A stretch of 64,000 nt of DNA, taken from the NCBI GenBank assembly GCA_013314775.1, contig JABUFB010000001.1:248001-312000 (forward strand). Direction: 5' to 3'. Position numbers and translations under genes: made by a program. This document shows positions 44,443 through 53,714 of this stretch, one piece after another. Numbering within the stretch: position 1 is the first letter of the stretch; each line of letters begins with the position of its first letter. Source of the DNA: Armatimonadota bacterium (lineage in GTDB: Bacteria; Armatimonadota; Zipacnadia; Zipacnadales; JABUFB01). The notes beneath the pieces were generated by a model. The model did not search any database and had not been told where the DNA came from. It saw only the letters and a program-made list of their open reading frames with translations.

Positions 44443-47400
44443 ATGCAGGTTAGCTCAGGGCGGTTTGTGGGGCTGACGAGTGTTCTGCTGGTGCTTGTCT
44501 TGCTCTTCAGCGCCGGCGTGGCCCTCGCGCAGCGGGCCGAAGACGAAGAGGACATTGTCCTCAAGTCTGAGACCGACTACCAGCGGGTCGTCACTCTCGT
44601 CGACGGCGCCGAGATGAAGCGAGTCGTGGAAGACATGGCCGCGCTCGGCTCCCGTGTCACCGGTTACCCCGGTTGCGAGAAGGCCGTCGATATGGTGGTC
44701 GACAAGTTCAAGGAGCTTGGTCTCAAGGACATCACCATCGAGGAGTTCCCGGTGGTCGTCCCCATGGTCAAGCCTGATGAGAAAGGGCGCGCCGCGTCGA
44801 TCGAGGTCTCCGGCGGCGAAGACCTGGAGATCCTGCCCCTTTGGCCCAACCTGGTTCGCACCCCCAAGACTCCGCCTGAAGGCATCTCCGGCCGGCTCAT
44901 CTACGGCGGCACCGGCAACCTTCGGGCCTTCAACGGCAAAGACATCTCCAACTCCATCGTGCTCCTGGACTTCAACTGCGGCGCCGACTGGTTCAACGCC
45001 CCGCTCCTGGGGGCAAAGGCCGTGCTCTTCATCGAGCCTGAACAGACCCTGCGCGGCGACGCTGAGCAGAAGTTCCTGTCGATCCCCATCAACATCCCCC
45101 GCTTCTGGGTGCCCAAGGCCGCATCGGACTACCTCATGGCCATGCTCCAGTCCCGGGAGCGCGTCGACGTGACCCTCAAGTGCGACATGGAGTGGCAGGA
45201 GGTCACCGGCAAGAACGTCGTCGCCCGTGTGAAAGGCACCGACCCCAGGCTCAGCAAGCAGCAGGTGGTCGTGCAGGCATACTACGATTCCATCTCCGTC
45301 GCTCCCACCGCCGCACCCGGGGCGGAGAATGCCTGCAGCCTTTCCGCCATGTATCAGGTTATCAAGGCGATTCTCGACCAGAAGCCCAAGCGCAGCATCA
45401 CCTTCCTCGCAACGTCTGGCCACTTCCAGGCGCTCAGCGGAAGCAAGTGGTTCGTTCGCGAGCGGATTCGCGGCGGCCGCAGCGAGAAGCGGGTCAGGCA
45501 GATGTTCAACCTGGTCGATACCGCGCGGCGCGAAATCGAGGAAGCCGCGGATCGAGTCTGGGAAGAGGACCGCAGCACTCGCGTTGAGAAGACCGAAGAA
45601 GAGATTACCGACGAGCGCATCCGCGCGCTCAGCCGCATCCGCAAGTCCCTCAAGATCGCTCTGAAAAAGATGCGCGGGCTCGAAAAGACCATCCGCAAGG
45701 CCCGCAAAGAAGACCCGAACCGCGGAAAGCTTGAGGAGAAGAAGCTCACCGAGGAGGAGCTCAAAGAACGCGAACGGCTGATCAATGAGTTTGATCAGGC
45801 GCTGCCCGAAATGAGACAGGCGCTGGAAGCTTGCCTCGATGTGGTGGACAATGGCCGCGCCCAGGGACGCCACGCCGACACGGCCACGAAGCAGGATATC
45901 CTGGCGAAAGTCCAAGAGTCCATCCAGGCCGCCACCGACGCCCTCGACTTCTCTCACGAGGGCATCTCCCTTTGGTTCTCGCTGGACCTGTCCAGTCACA
46001 ATGACGCCTTCGGGATCTTCTACAAGGGCTACTTCTACAACTACGCCGAGAATATCCAGTGGAAGTTCTCGGACATCGGCAAGAAGGCCCGCGAATATAG
46101 CGAACTGATCGGGCAGGCGCTGGGTGTCGATCCGACTACCCGGTTCGCGGACGGGATCAACGCGATCCAGGGCAAGAGCTGGCAGACCTACATGGCCGGC
46201 AAGCTGGCCCTCGCCAATGAAGTCGCCACGATTGGAGGCATTCCCGGCCTCGGATTTGCCACCATCAACGATTCGCGCCCCTACGTGGACACCCCCATGG
46301 ACGTCCCTGAACGGGTGGACATGGACAACGTCGTCACCCAGACACAGTTCCTTGCCTGTCTCATGTGCGACCTGATCAATATCTCCGACCCTCGCAGCAA
46401 GGACCTCTACGACCTGCAGCTTGACGATAACTTCGTCGAGGTCAAGGGCCGGGTTGTTGAGTTCGATCCGGAGACCACCACATTCCCGGATGAGCCTATT
46501 GAGGGCAAGCCCGTGGAAGGCACCCGCGCCGGCAATACGTGCGTCGTGGTTGCCCGCACCGGCGGCAAGACAGCGATGGGGGTGCGTTGCGAGCTCTTCG
46601 ACATCCCGACGAACCTGGAGAGGGACAAGGAACCGGACCGCAAGCGAGACCCCAAAGCGCACCAGGAGTGGAAGGACAAGGGCGGACGCCTGACCTCGCT
46701 CATCGGCCTTCCCAACGTGCGTGCCCGCGGCGGCCAGGTCCCCATTGAGGGCTACGACCTGCACGCCGAGGACGGACGTGTCTGCATGGCCCCCGACCGC
46801 GGCGTCAACGGCAACGAGGCCTACCCCACCGCGCTCACTATGGATCAGGAAGTCAAGCCGGTCACCAGCGTCCTGTTCGCCTGCAAGTCCATGGCGATCT
46901 TCGACATGGTTGACCAGCGGTTCTTCGAGCTGCTGCGCGAGATCAACGTCTACGACGCCACCACGGACGCGGCACCCTACGAGTATGGCTACTGTCTGCC
47001 GCTTCCGCCGGAGCAGTTCACCTCCGCCTACGAGCCCTGCGCGGTTGTATTCGCACCCGGTGGCACCAAGGTGAAGGTCACCATGGGTGCCAGCGTCCTC
47101 GGTCTGCGGTTCGTTCTTGTGAACCCCACCGAAGAGGACCATGAGGGCGAAGGGTATCTCATCGACAAGTACCCCTCCATGTACGCAACGCCGTTCCGAG
47201 TGGCGATGGACATGTGGCAGCTCGACGAGGAGCGCATGACCCGTCTGCGCGAGCACGGCATCGAAAACAGCCGCGTGGATAAAGCTCACGTCACCGCCCG
47301 CACGCACCTTGAGGAAGCCAGGAAGTATCTTGAGCGGCGGCAGTATGACAAGTTCTTCACCGCTGCCCGCTCGGCGTGGAGCTTCGAGTCCCGGGCATAT

Positions 47401-49518
47401 CCCGACGTGCGCCGCACGGCGAACGACGTCATCAAGGGCATCCTTTTCTATCTTGCGCTCCTCTTGCCTTTCGCCTTCTTCAGCGAGCGCCTGTTCATTG
47501 CCGCCCCCGACGTGCGCTGGCAGATCGTGGGATTCTTTGGCATTTTCATGCTGATCTTCTTCCTGATCGCCCTGGTGCACCCGGCCTTCGCCATCACGTT
47601 CACGCCGGCCATTATCCTGTTGGCCTTCATCATCCTGGCCCTGACGATGATCGTTATCTCCATCATCGTCCAGAAGTTCGAGGACCAGATGAAAGAGGTC
47701 CGTTACGAGCAGACAGGTATCCGCACCGCGGACGTGGGCCGTCTTAGCGCGTCCGGCGCGGCATTCAACCTCGGCATCGCGAACCTGCGCCGCCGCAAGG
47801 TCCGCACAATGCTCACCTGTCTGACACTGATCCTCCTCACCTTCACTGTTCTGTCCTGCACGTCCGTCGTCGAGGGCGTGCGCAACAACCGGATTCGCCT
47901 TCCCAAGGAAGCGCCTTACAACGGCATCCTGATCCGCGACAAGACCTGGGCGCCCATCGGCGAACCGACCCAGCGCGTCATGAACAACGAGTTCGGCGAC
48001 CGCTACCCGGTTGCCCCGCGCGCCTGGTACTTCTCGAGTAAAGTCGGAGACCAGTCCTTCGTCACCGTCAGCCGCGGCCTTGATACCTACGCCGCCACGG
48101 CGATGGTGGGTCTGACACCCCAGGAAGCCGAGATCACCGTGGACCCGGCACAGCACCTGAAGAAGGGCGGACGGTGGTTCCGGCCCGACGACACCCTGGT
48201 CTGCATCATTCCCGAAGGCATGGCCGACAAGCTGAATATCTCGCCATCCCAGGTGGGAACGGCCTCTGTATCCGTGTTCGGAACCAGCCTGCGGGTCATC
48301 GGAATTGTGCGCTCCAATAAGTTCAAGAACCACGCCATCGACCTCGACGGCGAATCGATCACGCCGGTTGACTACCTGCTCATGCAGGAGCAGCAGGCAC
48401 AGCAGCAACAGCAGCAGCGCGGAGACAAGATGAGCGAGGACGAACTGCGCGAGTACATCCATCTCGCGCCCGACAGTGTCCTGTTCGTCCCATACGAGTT
48501 CGTGATCAATGCCGGCGGCACCCTGCGTTCCGTGGCGTTGAAGATGGACAAGGCAGATGACGTGCGCAAGCACCTCGACGACCTCATGCAGCGCGTCGAG
48601 CTCAACCTGTATGCGGGAATGGATGGCGAGACCTTCCTGTGCAGTGCGGTCGGTGCTACCAGCTTCAAAGGCGCCTCGGACCTCGCGATCCCGATTCTCA
48701 TCGCCGCTGCCATCGTTCTCAACACTATGCTTGGGTCCGTCTACGAACGCGTCCGTGAGATCTACATCTACAGCTCCCTGGGGCTGGCGCCTACCCACAT
48801 CGCGGCCCTCTTCATCGCGGAGGCCAGCGTGTACGCGATCCTGGGCGCTATCGCCGGGTACCTCGTGGGTCAGGCGATGGCCAAGTTCCTGCTCACCTTC
48901 AACCTGCTCACCGGTCTGAACCTGAACTACTCGTCACTGTCGGCGGTGGCCTCCACGGCCATCATCATGTTCACGGTGCTGCTATCCGTTATCTACCCCG
49001 CGAAACGGGCGTCGCAGATCGCGATGCCCGGCATTGAGCGCCGTTGGACCCTGCCCGAGCCTGAGAACGACCAGATCGCAATGGGCCTGCCTTTCACCGT
49101 CACGGGCGACCAGGCTCTGGGTGTCAACATGTTCTTGCGCGAGTACCTCGCCGCCCACGCCGACTACTCACTGGGGCACTTCTCCACCGCTGACATCGAC
49201 CTTGGCACGATTCAGGCGGAACTCGGCGAGGGCTATCAGTTGAGCGTCATGGTCTGGCTGGCGCCTTACGACCTGGGCGTTTCGGAGCGGCTCTTGCTGC
49301 AGACGGTGCCCACCGAAGACGCCGAGGTTTATCAGATCCGGGCCGTGATCATCCGCGAGAGCGGTGATGAGTCCTCCTGGATCCGTGTGACGCGCAACTT
49401 CATCAACATGCTGCGCAAGCAGTACCTGTTGTGGCGCACCTTCCCCGCGGGTCTCAAGGGCGAGTACGGACAGCGGGGTATGAGGCTCCTGGCCGGCGAA
49501 CTGGAAGAAGAGGAATAG
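44443..49518 (+). CDS. Giant fusion: inactive M28-peptidase-like domain plus FtsX permease
   Basis: The 1691-residue protein starts with an export signal or anchor (residues 9-28). Residues about 45-640 look like an M28 aminopeptidase fold with a PA-like insert and a long charged coiled coil (residues about 355-455). The metal sites are lost: VVQAYYDS for the usual HxD, PGAENACSL for GxDDNASG, SGHFQALSGS for GEExGLxGS, and VDTPMDVPERVD for the final His. From residue about 996 there are three membrane segments, then an FtsX core with TM1 near 1120, a MacB-like periplasmic domain with a poly-Gln stretch near 1315, and TM2-4 near 1414-1520. A soluble tail of about 170 residues ends it. It probably forms a heterodimer with the small permease. 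Confidence 0.85.
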   Translation: MQVSSGRFVGLTSVLLVLVLLFSAGVALAQRAEDEEDIVLKSETDYQRVVTLVDGAEMKRVVEDMAALGSRVTGYPGCEKAVDMVVDKFKELGLKDITIEEFPVVVPMVKPDEKGRAASIEVSGGEDLEILPLWPNLVRTPKTPPEGISGRLIYGGTGNLRAFNGKDISNSIVLLDFNCGADWFNAPLLGAKAVLFIEPEQTLRGDAEQKFLSIPINIPRFWVPKAASDYLMAMLQSRERVDVTLKCDMEWQEVTGKNVVARVKGTDPRLSKQQVVVQAYYDSISVAPTAAPGAENACSLSAMYQVIKAILDQKPKRSITFLATSGHFQALSGSKWFVRERIRGGRSEKRVRQMFNLVDTARREIEEAADRVWEEDRSTRVEKTEEEITDERIRALSRIRKSLKIALKKMRGLEKTIRKARKEDPNRGKLEEKKLTEEELKERERLINEFDQALPEMRQALEACLDVVDNGRAQGRHADTATKQDILAKVQESIQAATDALDFSHEGISLWFSLDLSSHNDAFGIFYKGYFYNYAENIQWKFSDIGKKAREYSELIGQALGVDPTTRFADGINAIQGKSWQTYMAGKLALANEVATIGGIPGLGFATINDSRPYVDTPMDVPERVDMDNVVTQTQFLACLMCDLINISDPRSKDLYDLQLDDNFVEVKGRVVEFDPETTTFPDEPIEGKPVEGTRAGNTCVVVARTGGKTAMGVRCELFDIPTNLERDKEPDRKRDPKAHQEWKDKGGRLTSLIGLPNVRARGGQVPIEGYDLHAEDGRVCMAPDRGVNGNEAYPTALTMDQEVKPVTSVLFACKSMAIFDMVDQRFFELLREINVYDATTDAAPYEYGYCLPLPPEQFTSAYEPCAVVFAPGGTKVKVTMGASVLGLRFVLVNPTEEDHEGEGYLIDKYPSMYATPFRVAMDMWQLDEERMTRLREHGIENSRVDKAHVTARTHLEEARKYLERRQYDKFFTAARSAWSFESRAYPDVRRTANDVIKGILFYLALLLPFAFFSERLFIAAPDVRWQIVGFFGIFMLIFFLIALVHPAFAITFTPAIILLAFIILALTMIVISIIVQKFEDQMKEVRYEQTGIRTADVGRLSASGAAFNLGIANLRRRKVRTMLTCLTLILLTFTVLSCTSVVEGVRNNRIRLPKEAPYNGILIRDKTWAPIGEPTQRVMNNEFGDRYPVAPRAWYFSSKVGDQSFVTVSRGLDTYAATAMVGLTPQEAEITVDPAQHLKKGGRWFRPDDTLVCIIPEGMADKLNISPSQVGTASVSVFGTSLRVIGIVRSNKFKNHAIDLDGESITPVDYLLMQEQQAQQQQQQRGDKMSEDELREYIHLAPDSVLFVPYEFVINAGGTLRSVALKMDKADDVRKHLDDLMQRVELNLYAGMDGETFLCSAVGATSFKGASDLAIPILIAAAIVLNTMLGSVYERVREIYIYSSLGLAPTHIAALFIAEASVYAILGAIAGYLVGQAMAKFLLTFNLLTGLNLNYSSLSAVASTAIIMFTVLLSVIYPAKRASQIAMPGIERRWTLPEPENDQIAMGLPFTVTGDQALGVNMFLREYLAAHADYSLGHFSTADIDLGTIQAELGEGYQLSVMVWLAPYDLGVSERLLLQTVPTEDAEVYQIRAVIIRESGDESSWIRVTRNFINMLRKQYLLWRTFPAGLKGEYGQRGMRLLAGELEEEE

Positions 49519-49677
49519 GAGCGCAGAGAAGCAGACGAGGGGCCGCCAAGCCGGCCCCGGGGAATCGATCAAACTAGCAGTGGAAGCAGCCCGGCTGGCC
49601 TGCTCGGGCAGAAGCATCCCCCGCTCCCGGGGACGGGCAGGACAATCAGCACGCGGCGTCAGCGCCGGAGGTGCCAA

Positions 49678-51672
49678 GTGGTACAACACGATCCGGAACT
49701 TGAACTTTATCGAGGGCTGATGGATCAGCCGGAGAAGTTCGAGGAGGGTTTCGACATCAAAGCCGTCGTCGGCGCCCTCTTCGTCGGCTTCGTCATGATG
49801 CCCGGCGCCATCTACCTCGGGCTCGTGGCCGGCCGGTCACTGGGTCCCGCGGCGGAGTGGACCACCGTCATCCTCTTCACAGAGGTTGCCAGGCGGTCCT
49901 TCGTCACCCTCAAGCGCCAGGAGGTCTATATCCTCTTCTACATCGCGTCGGCCCTGGCCAGTACGGGACACGGCGGCCTGCAGCTTGCAGGCGGCGCTTT
50001 CGCGGGAAAGATGTGGGACCAGTACTTCGTCCGATCTCCCGCGGCCAAAGGAATGGGAATTGCCAACGAGATTCCGTCCTGGGTCGTGCCTGGGCCCGAT
50101 TCCGAAGCCATTCTGCAGCGAACGTTTCTCCACCCTGACTGGCTCATACCGAGCCTGCTCCTGCTGCTTGGCACCGTCCTCGGCCGCTTCAACAGCTGGG
50201 GCCTGGGTTACTTCCTGTTCCGCCTGACCTCGGACTATCAGAAGCTGCCCTTCCCCTTCGCGGCCATTTCTGCGCAGGGCTCCACCGCTCTCGCGGAAGC
50301 CTCGAGCAAGGAGGAGACCTGGCGCTGGCGCACCTTCTCCATCGGCGCAATGATCGGACTGGTCTTCGGCGCGTTCTACGTGGGTATCCCTACCTTCACC
50401 GGCGCCATCATGAGCAAGCCGCTGCAGCTTCTGCCGATCCCGTGGGTAGATCTCACCCGAAACACCGAGCAGATACTGCCGGCCATGCCCACAGGCTTTG
50501 TGACCGACCTCGGTTCCATCGGGTCCGGGTTCGTCGTGCCTTTCTGGGCAGTCGTAGGCGGGTTCCTTTCGGCGCTCCTGACCCTTGTCTTCAACCCGTA
50601 CATGCACAAGATCGGTGTCCTCAGCAGCTGGCAGGCAGGTATGGGCACCATTGAGACCCAGTTTGCCAACCGTATCGACTTCTACTTCTCCTTCGGAATC
50701 GGTATCGCGTTCGCCGTCTTTGTAGTCAGCATGTACCTTATCGTCGCCATCTTCCGGGAGAACCTGCGGAAGCAGAGAGAGGAGGGCGGGCAGGGCACCA
50801 AGGGGAGCTGGACGCCACCACCGGGACGGGGCGACATTCCCACGTGGTTGTCACTGACCCTGTTCGCCGTCTCGACCATTGCCTACATCTACCTGTGCTG
50901 GCTCCTGGTGCCACGTTTCCCGCTGTTCTACGTAATCCTGTTCGGGTTCGTGGTCACGCCGATTCAGTCGATCATTGATGCGACGATGATCGGCATGACC
51001 GGCCAGTACGTGGGCGTCCCGATGGTGCGCGAAGCGACCATCATCTTCAGCGGCTATAAGGGCGTCGATATCTGGTTCGCGCCCATTCCATTGTCTGACT
51101 TCGGCGGCATGGCCCAGCATTTCCGGGTCATCGAGCTGACGGGCACGAAGATCACCAGTATGATCAAAGCCGAGCTGGTCATCTGGCCCATCACTATCTT
51201 CTGCAGCCTGCTCTTCTGGCAGTTTGTGTGGCGCCTTGCGCCGATCCCGTCCGTCTACTACCCCTACGCCCAGAAAATGTGGCACCTTTCGGCGCTGGAA
51301 CGCGGCCTGTGGCTCACGTCAACGGTGAACCCCGAGCGCAGCGTTTTCTACCGCGCCTGGAACAAGAATATCGCAATCGGTGGGTTTGTCTTCGGGACCC
51401 TCTTCTACTACATACTGGCGGCCTTCAAACTGCCCACTATGCTGGTCTTCGGCATGGTTCGTGGCTTGGGGACCCTTCCACACTTCGTGTTCCCGGAGAT
51501 GGTCGGGGCGCTGATCAGCCAGTACTACTTCGTGCCGCGCTACGGCGCGCGCCGCTGGAAGCAGTATGCGACGGTTCTCATGGCCGGGTACTCGTGCGGG
51601 ATGGGGCTCGTGGGCATGGGCACGGTGGCCATCGCGATGATCAGTAAGTCCGTCTCCCAGATGCCCTACTAG
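49678..51672 (+). CDS. OPT-like oligopeptide transporter family membrane protein
   Basis: The 664-residue polytopic protein has about 14 hydrophobic segments and the stretch LPFPFAAISAQGSTALAEAS, which resembles the conserved region of OPT-family transporters; Armatimonadota have a branch of such proteins annotated as DUF6785/DUF6784. GTG 49678 has GGAGG seven bases upstream. It follows the M28/FtsX fusion by 159 bases on the same strand, which suggests related function, perhaps peptide uptake. The substrate is unknown. Confidence 0.8.
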   Translation: MVQHDPELELYRGLMDQPEKFEEGFDIKAVVGALFVGFVMMPGAIYLGLVAGRSLGPAAEWTTVILFTEVARRSFVTLKRQEVYILFYIASALASTGHGGLQLAGGAFAGKMWDQYFVRSPAAKGMGIANEIPSWVVPGPDSEAILQRTFLHPDWLIPSLLLLLGTVLGRFNSWGLGYFLFRLTSDYQKLPFPFAAISAQGSTALAEASSKEETWRWRTFSIGAMIGLVFGAFYVGIPTFTGAIMSKPLQLLPIPWVDLTRNTEQILPAMPTGFVTDLGSIGSGFVVPFWAVVGGFLSALLTLVFNPYMHKIGVLSSWQAGMGTIETQFANRIDFYFSFGIGIAFAVFVVSMYLIVAIFRENLRKQREEGGQGTKGSWTPPPGRGDIPTWLSLTLFAVSTIAYIYLCWLLVPRFPLFYVILFGFVVTPIQSIIDATMIGMTGQYVGVPMVREATIIFSGYKGVDIWFAPIPLSDFGGMAQHFRVIELTGTKITSMIKAELVIWPITIFCSLLFWQFVWRLAPIPSVYYPYAQKMWHLSALERGLWLTSTVNPERSVFYRAWNKNIAIGGFVFGTLFYYILAAFKLPTMLVFGMVRGLGTLPHFVFPEMVGALISQYYFVPRYGARRWKQYATVLMAGYSCGMGLVGMGTVAIAMISKSVSQMPY

Positions 51673-51839
51673 GACGCATAGTTGAACTTTCTGGCGGGTA
51701 ACCTGTCAAAGCAACAAGCCTGCGGACAAGAGAACCGCACGAGAGCGAACACCTCCCGCGGTCCGCAGATTTCTTGGAACCCATGCGGCCGCGGGATGTT
51801 ATTCTAGAAGGGTGAGTCTGCCCGCCAAATCGGCCACCA

Positions 51840-51857
51840 CGCTCTTTGTCAAGAGCG
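51840..51857 (+). promoter_or_regulatory. Leader hairpin before the prepilin gene
   Basis: CGCTCTT and AAGAGCG form a 7-bp stem with a 4-base loop, 40 bases upstream of the prepilin start. Its role is unknown. Confidence 0.35.
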
Positions 51858-51897
51858 CGCCGTGAATCACCCGATACCGCCGCAGGAGGGAATGTGA

Positions 51898-52611
51898 ATG
51901 TCGGTCAGAGTACACCGCCGCGGTTTCACCCTCATCGAGTTGCTTGTGGTCATCGCCATTATCGCCATTCTGGCCGCTATCCTGTTCCCGGTGTTCGCCA
52001 GGGCCAGAGGTAAGGCTCGACAGGCTGCGTGTGTCTCCAACATGAAGCAGATCGGGCTGGCGATGATCATGTACGCGTCGGACTATGACCAACTGCTGCC
52101 CTACTGGTGCATTGCCGGGTCCAGTGATCACAACCCGAACGACATCACGTGGGACGTCTCGATCATGCCGTACATGAAGAACCAACAGATCCTCATCTGC
52201 CCGGATAACACTTTCAACAGCGGCGGGAACACACATCCGAACCAGGACGGCAAGAAGCGCGGATACGCTCTGCCCCGTTACGTTGCTGCCCAAATGCAGG
52301 ACGCGCCGCCGAACCCAGTCAAGACCCTGGTCCTCGTCGAGAAGGGCGCCTATCTGCCAGCCAGCTACGAGGACGCGGCCAGCGAACACCCGATCCAGGC
52401 CGGCTTCAGCAAGGAGTACCCCAACCAGGTCGCGTGCCGGCATAATGAAGGGAATAACTTCGCGTTCCTTGACGGCCACTCCAAGTGGTACAAGTTCTCG
52501 TCCGGGCCGTGGGTCGAGAACAGTTTCGTAGGATCGGATCCCGGAGGCGGTTACTGGACCGGCGACCGCGCCGGCCGCTGCGAGTTCCCTGAGGACTGGC
52601 CGACCCAGTAA
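51898..52611 (+). CDS. Prepilin-like protein with H-X9-DG C-terminus
   Basis: The 237-residue protein has the class III signal [18 protein letters not shown] followed by [21 protein letters not shown]. The C-terminal motif [12 protein letters not shown] fits H-X9-DG. AGGAGGG lies upstream of ATG 51898. It differs from the next gene in the central region, so the two are paralogues rather than a fresh duplication. Export through a type II/IV pilus-like system is expected; the extracellular function is not known. Confidence 0.9.
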   Translation: MSVRVHRRGFTLIELLVVIAIIAILAAILFPVFARARGKARQAACVSNMKQIGLAMIMYASDYDQLLPYWCIAGSSDHNPNDITWDVSIMPYMKNQQILICPDNTFNSGGNTHPNQDGKKRGYALPRYVAAQMQDAPPNPVKTLVLVEKGAYLPASYEDAASEHPIQAGFSKEYPNQVACRHNEGNNFAFLDGHSKWYKFSSGPWVENSFVGSDPGGGYWTGDRAGRCEFPEDWPTQ

Positions 52612-52655
52612 CGAACCTGCCGCTCCCAGCGGCTGCCACCCGCTGGCGCTCAACT

Positions 52656-52690
52656 CCGAGCGCGCGGCCCGAGCCCGGGCGCGCGCTCGG
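52656..52690 (+). terminator. Intrinsic terminator between the two prepilin genes
   Basis: CCGAGCGCGCG and CGCGCGCTCGG form a perfect 11-bp stem with a 13-base loop, followed by TTGGTTT. A smaller hairpin (GCCGCT/AGCGGC) lies just upstream at 52618-52632. Confidence 0.75.
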
Positions 52691-52734
52691 TTGGTTTACA
52701 GACTGCGGTGCGGATGTCGGAGGAGTGATGGACG

Positions 52735-53526
52735 ATGGGACGAAAGCAAGGCTTCACCCTCGTAGAGATTCTGGTGGTGATTGCCATTATCGCTGTGCTG
52801 GCTGCCATCCTGTTCCCCGTCTTCTCCCGTGTGCGGGAGAATGCCCGCAAGACCAACTGCCTGTCCAACCTCAACCAGGTCGGTGTGGCGATGCGCGCGT
52901 ACTCGTCGGACTACGGCGGCTACATCGTGAACTGGTGCGTCAGCCACCCGGCCTGTGCTGCCACCCCTGGGTGGCCCGCGCCGCCGGCGGAATCGGTGAA
53001 GAACGATCCGGCTGACGGCGTCGTGACCTGGGACCTGAGCATCATGCGATACCTGAAGAGCGACAAGGTGCTCCTTTGCCCGTCCAACAAGAACCCAAGG
53101 ACCGACGTGGGGCGCGCGGCCCGTGCGTACGCCATCGCGCGCTACACCCAGAAGGTAGTCGCCGGGGGCATCTGGGGCCCCTCTCTGGGTATGATGGAGG
53201 GCGACTTCCCCAAGCCCACAGAGACCGTACTGCTCTTCGAGAAAGGCAACAATCTCCCCGGATCCTGGGGCGATGCGTGTGGCGAGAACGTGTTCGAAAG
53301 CCATAACGGACCGCTCATCGACCAGTATGCCCCCAACGACAACGACGAGCAGACGTCGGGCGGCCAGACTATCAACGTCCGCATGTTCCATGGTGACGGA
53401 AAGAACATCCTCTTCCTCGACGGCCACGCCAAGTACTTCACCAAGACCACCGGGCCTTTCGCGAAAGTCGGCGCATCCTACGCCGTCCCCGGTATGGTCT
53501 TCACACGCGCCGACATCCCCCAATGA
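52735..53526 (+). CDS. Prepilin-like protein with H-X9-DG C-terminus
   Basis: The 263-residue protein starts [18 protein letters not shown] then ILFPVFSRVRENARKTNC, another class III prepilin N-terminus. The C-terminal HGDGKNILFLDG fits H-X9-DG. GGAGGAGTGATGGACG stands before ATG 52735. An intrinsic terminator separates it from the preceding paralogue, so the two may be expressed independently. Confidence 0.9.
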   Translation: MGRKQGFTLVEILVVIAIIAVLAAILFPVFSRVRENARKTNCLSNLNQVGVAMRAYSSDYGGYIVNWCVSHPACAATPGWPAPPAESVKNDPADGVVTWDLSIMRYLKSDKVLLCPSNKNPRTDVGRAARAYAIARYTQKVVAGGIWGPSLGMMEGDFPKPTETVLLFEKGNNLPGSWGDACGENVFESHNGPLIDQYAPNDNDEQTSGGQTINVRMFHGDGKNILFLDGHAKYFTKTTGPFAKVGASYAVPGMVFTRADIPQ

Positions 53527-53580
53527 CCCGCGCAACCCACAATGCATAATCACGCTATATAACAACGAAGCAAAATCTGC

Positions 53581-53586
53581 TATAAT
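53581..53586 (+). promoter_or_regulatory. Consensus -10 TATAAT upstream of the dehydratase-activase gene
   Basis: A perfect TATAAT lies in an AT-rich patch. The base stretch 17 upstream (TATAAC) is a poor -35, so an activator or an alternative sigma contact may be needed. Transcription would start near 53593, giving a leader of about 120 bases. Confidence 0.55.
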
Positions 53587-53607
53587 GCGCGTGCCGGAAA
53601 GCCAGGC

Positions 53608-53635
53608 ATCCAGCGTGGGACGCGCCACGCTGGAT
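53608..53635 (+). promoter_or_regulatory. Perfect 11-bp inverted repeat in the activase leader
   Basis: ATCCAGCGTGG and CCACGCTGGAT flank a 6-base loop, starting 22 bases after the -10 element. It can be an operator for a dimeric regulator or an RNA hairpin; no U-tract follows, so it is not a simple attenuator. Confidence 0.6.
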
Positions 53636-53714
53636 CCACAGCAAGAATTCCTTCAAACCCAATGAAACGCGGGCCCGAGAGGTCGCGGTTTCAGCCGACA
53701 AGGGGCTGTGAGCA

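Noticed and set aside
44455-48798. Very long open frame (about 1447 codons) on the minus strand
   Set aside because: It is the antisense of the M28/FtsX fusion gene. Its protein is rich in low-complexity Gly, Asp, Val and His stretches with no motif, a usual effect of high GC in the real gene's codons.
51720-51775. Terminator after the OPT-like gene
   Set aside because: CTGCGGAC and GTCCGCAG can pair, but the loop is about 36 bases and no U-tract follows, so I did not list it.
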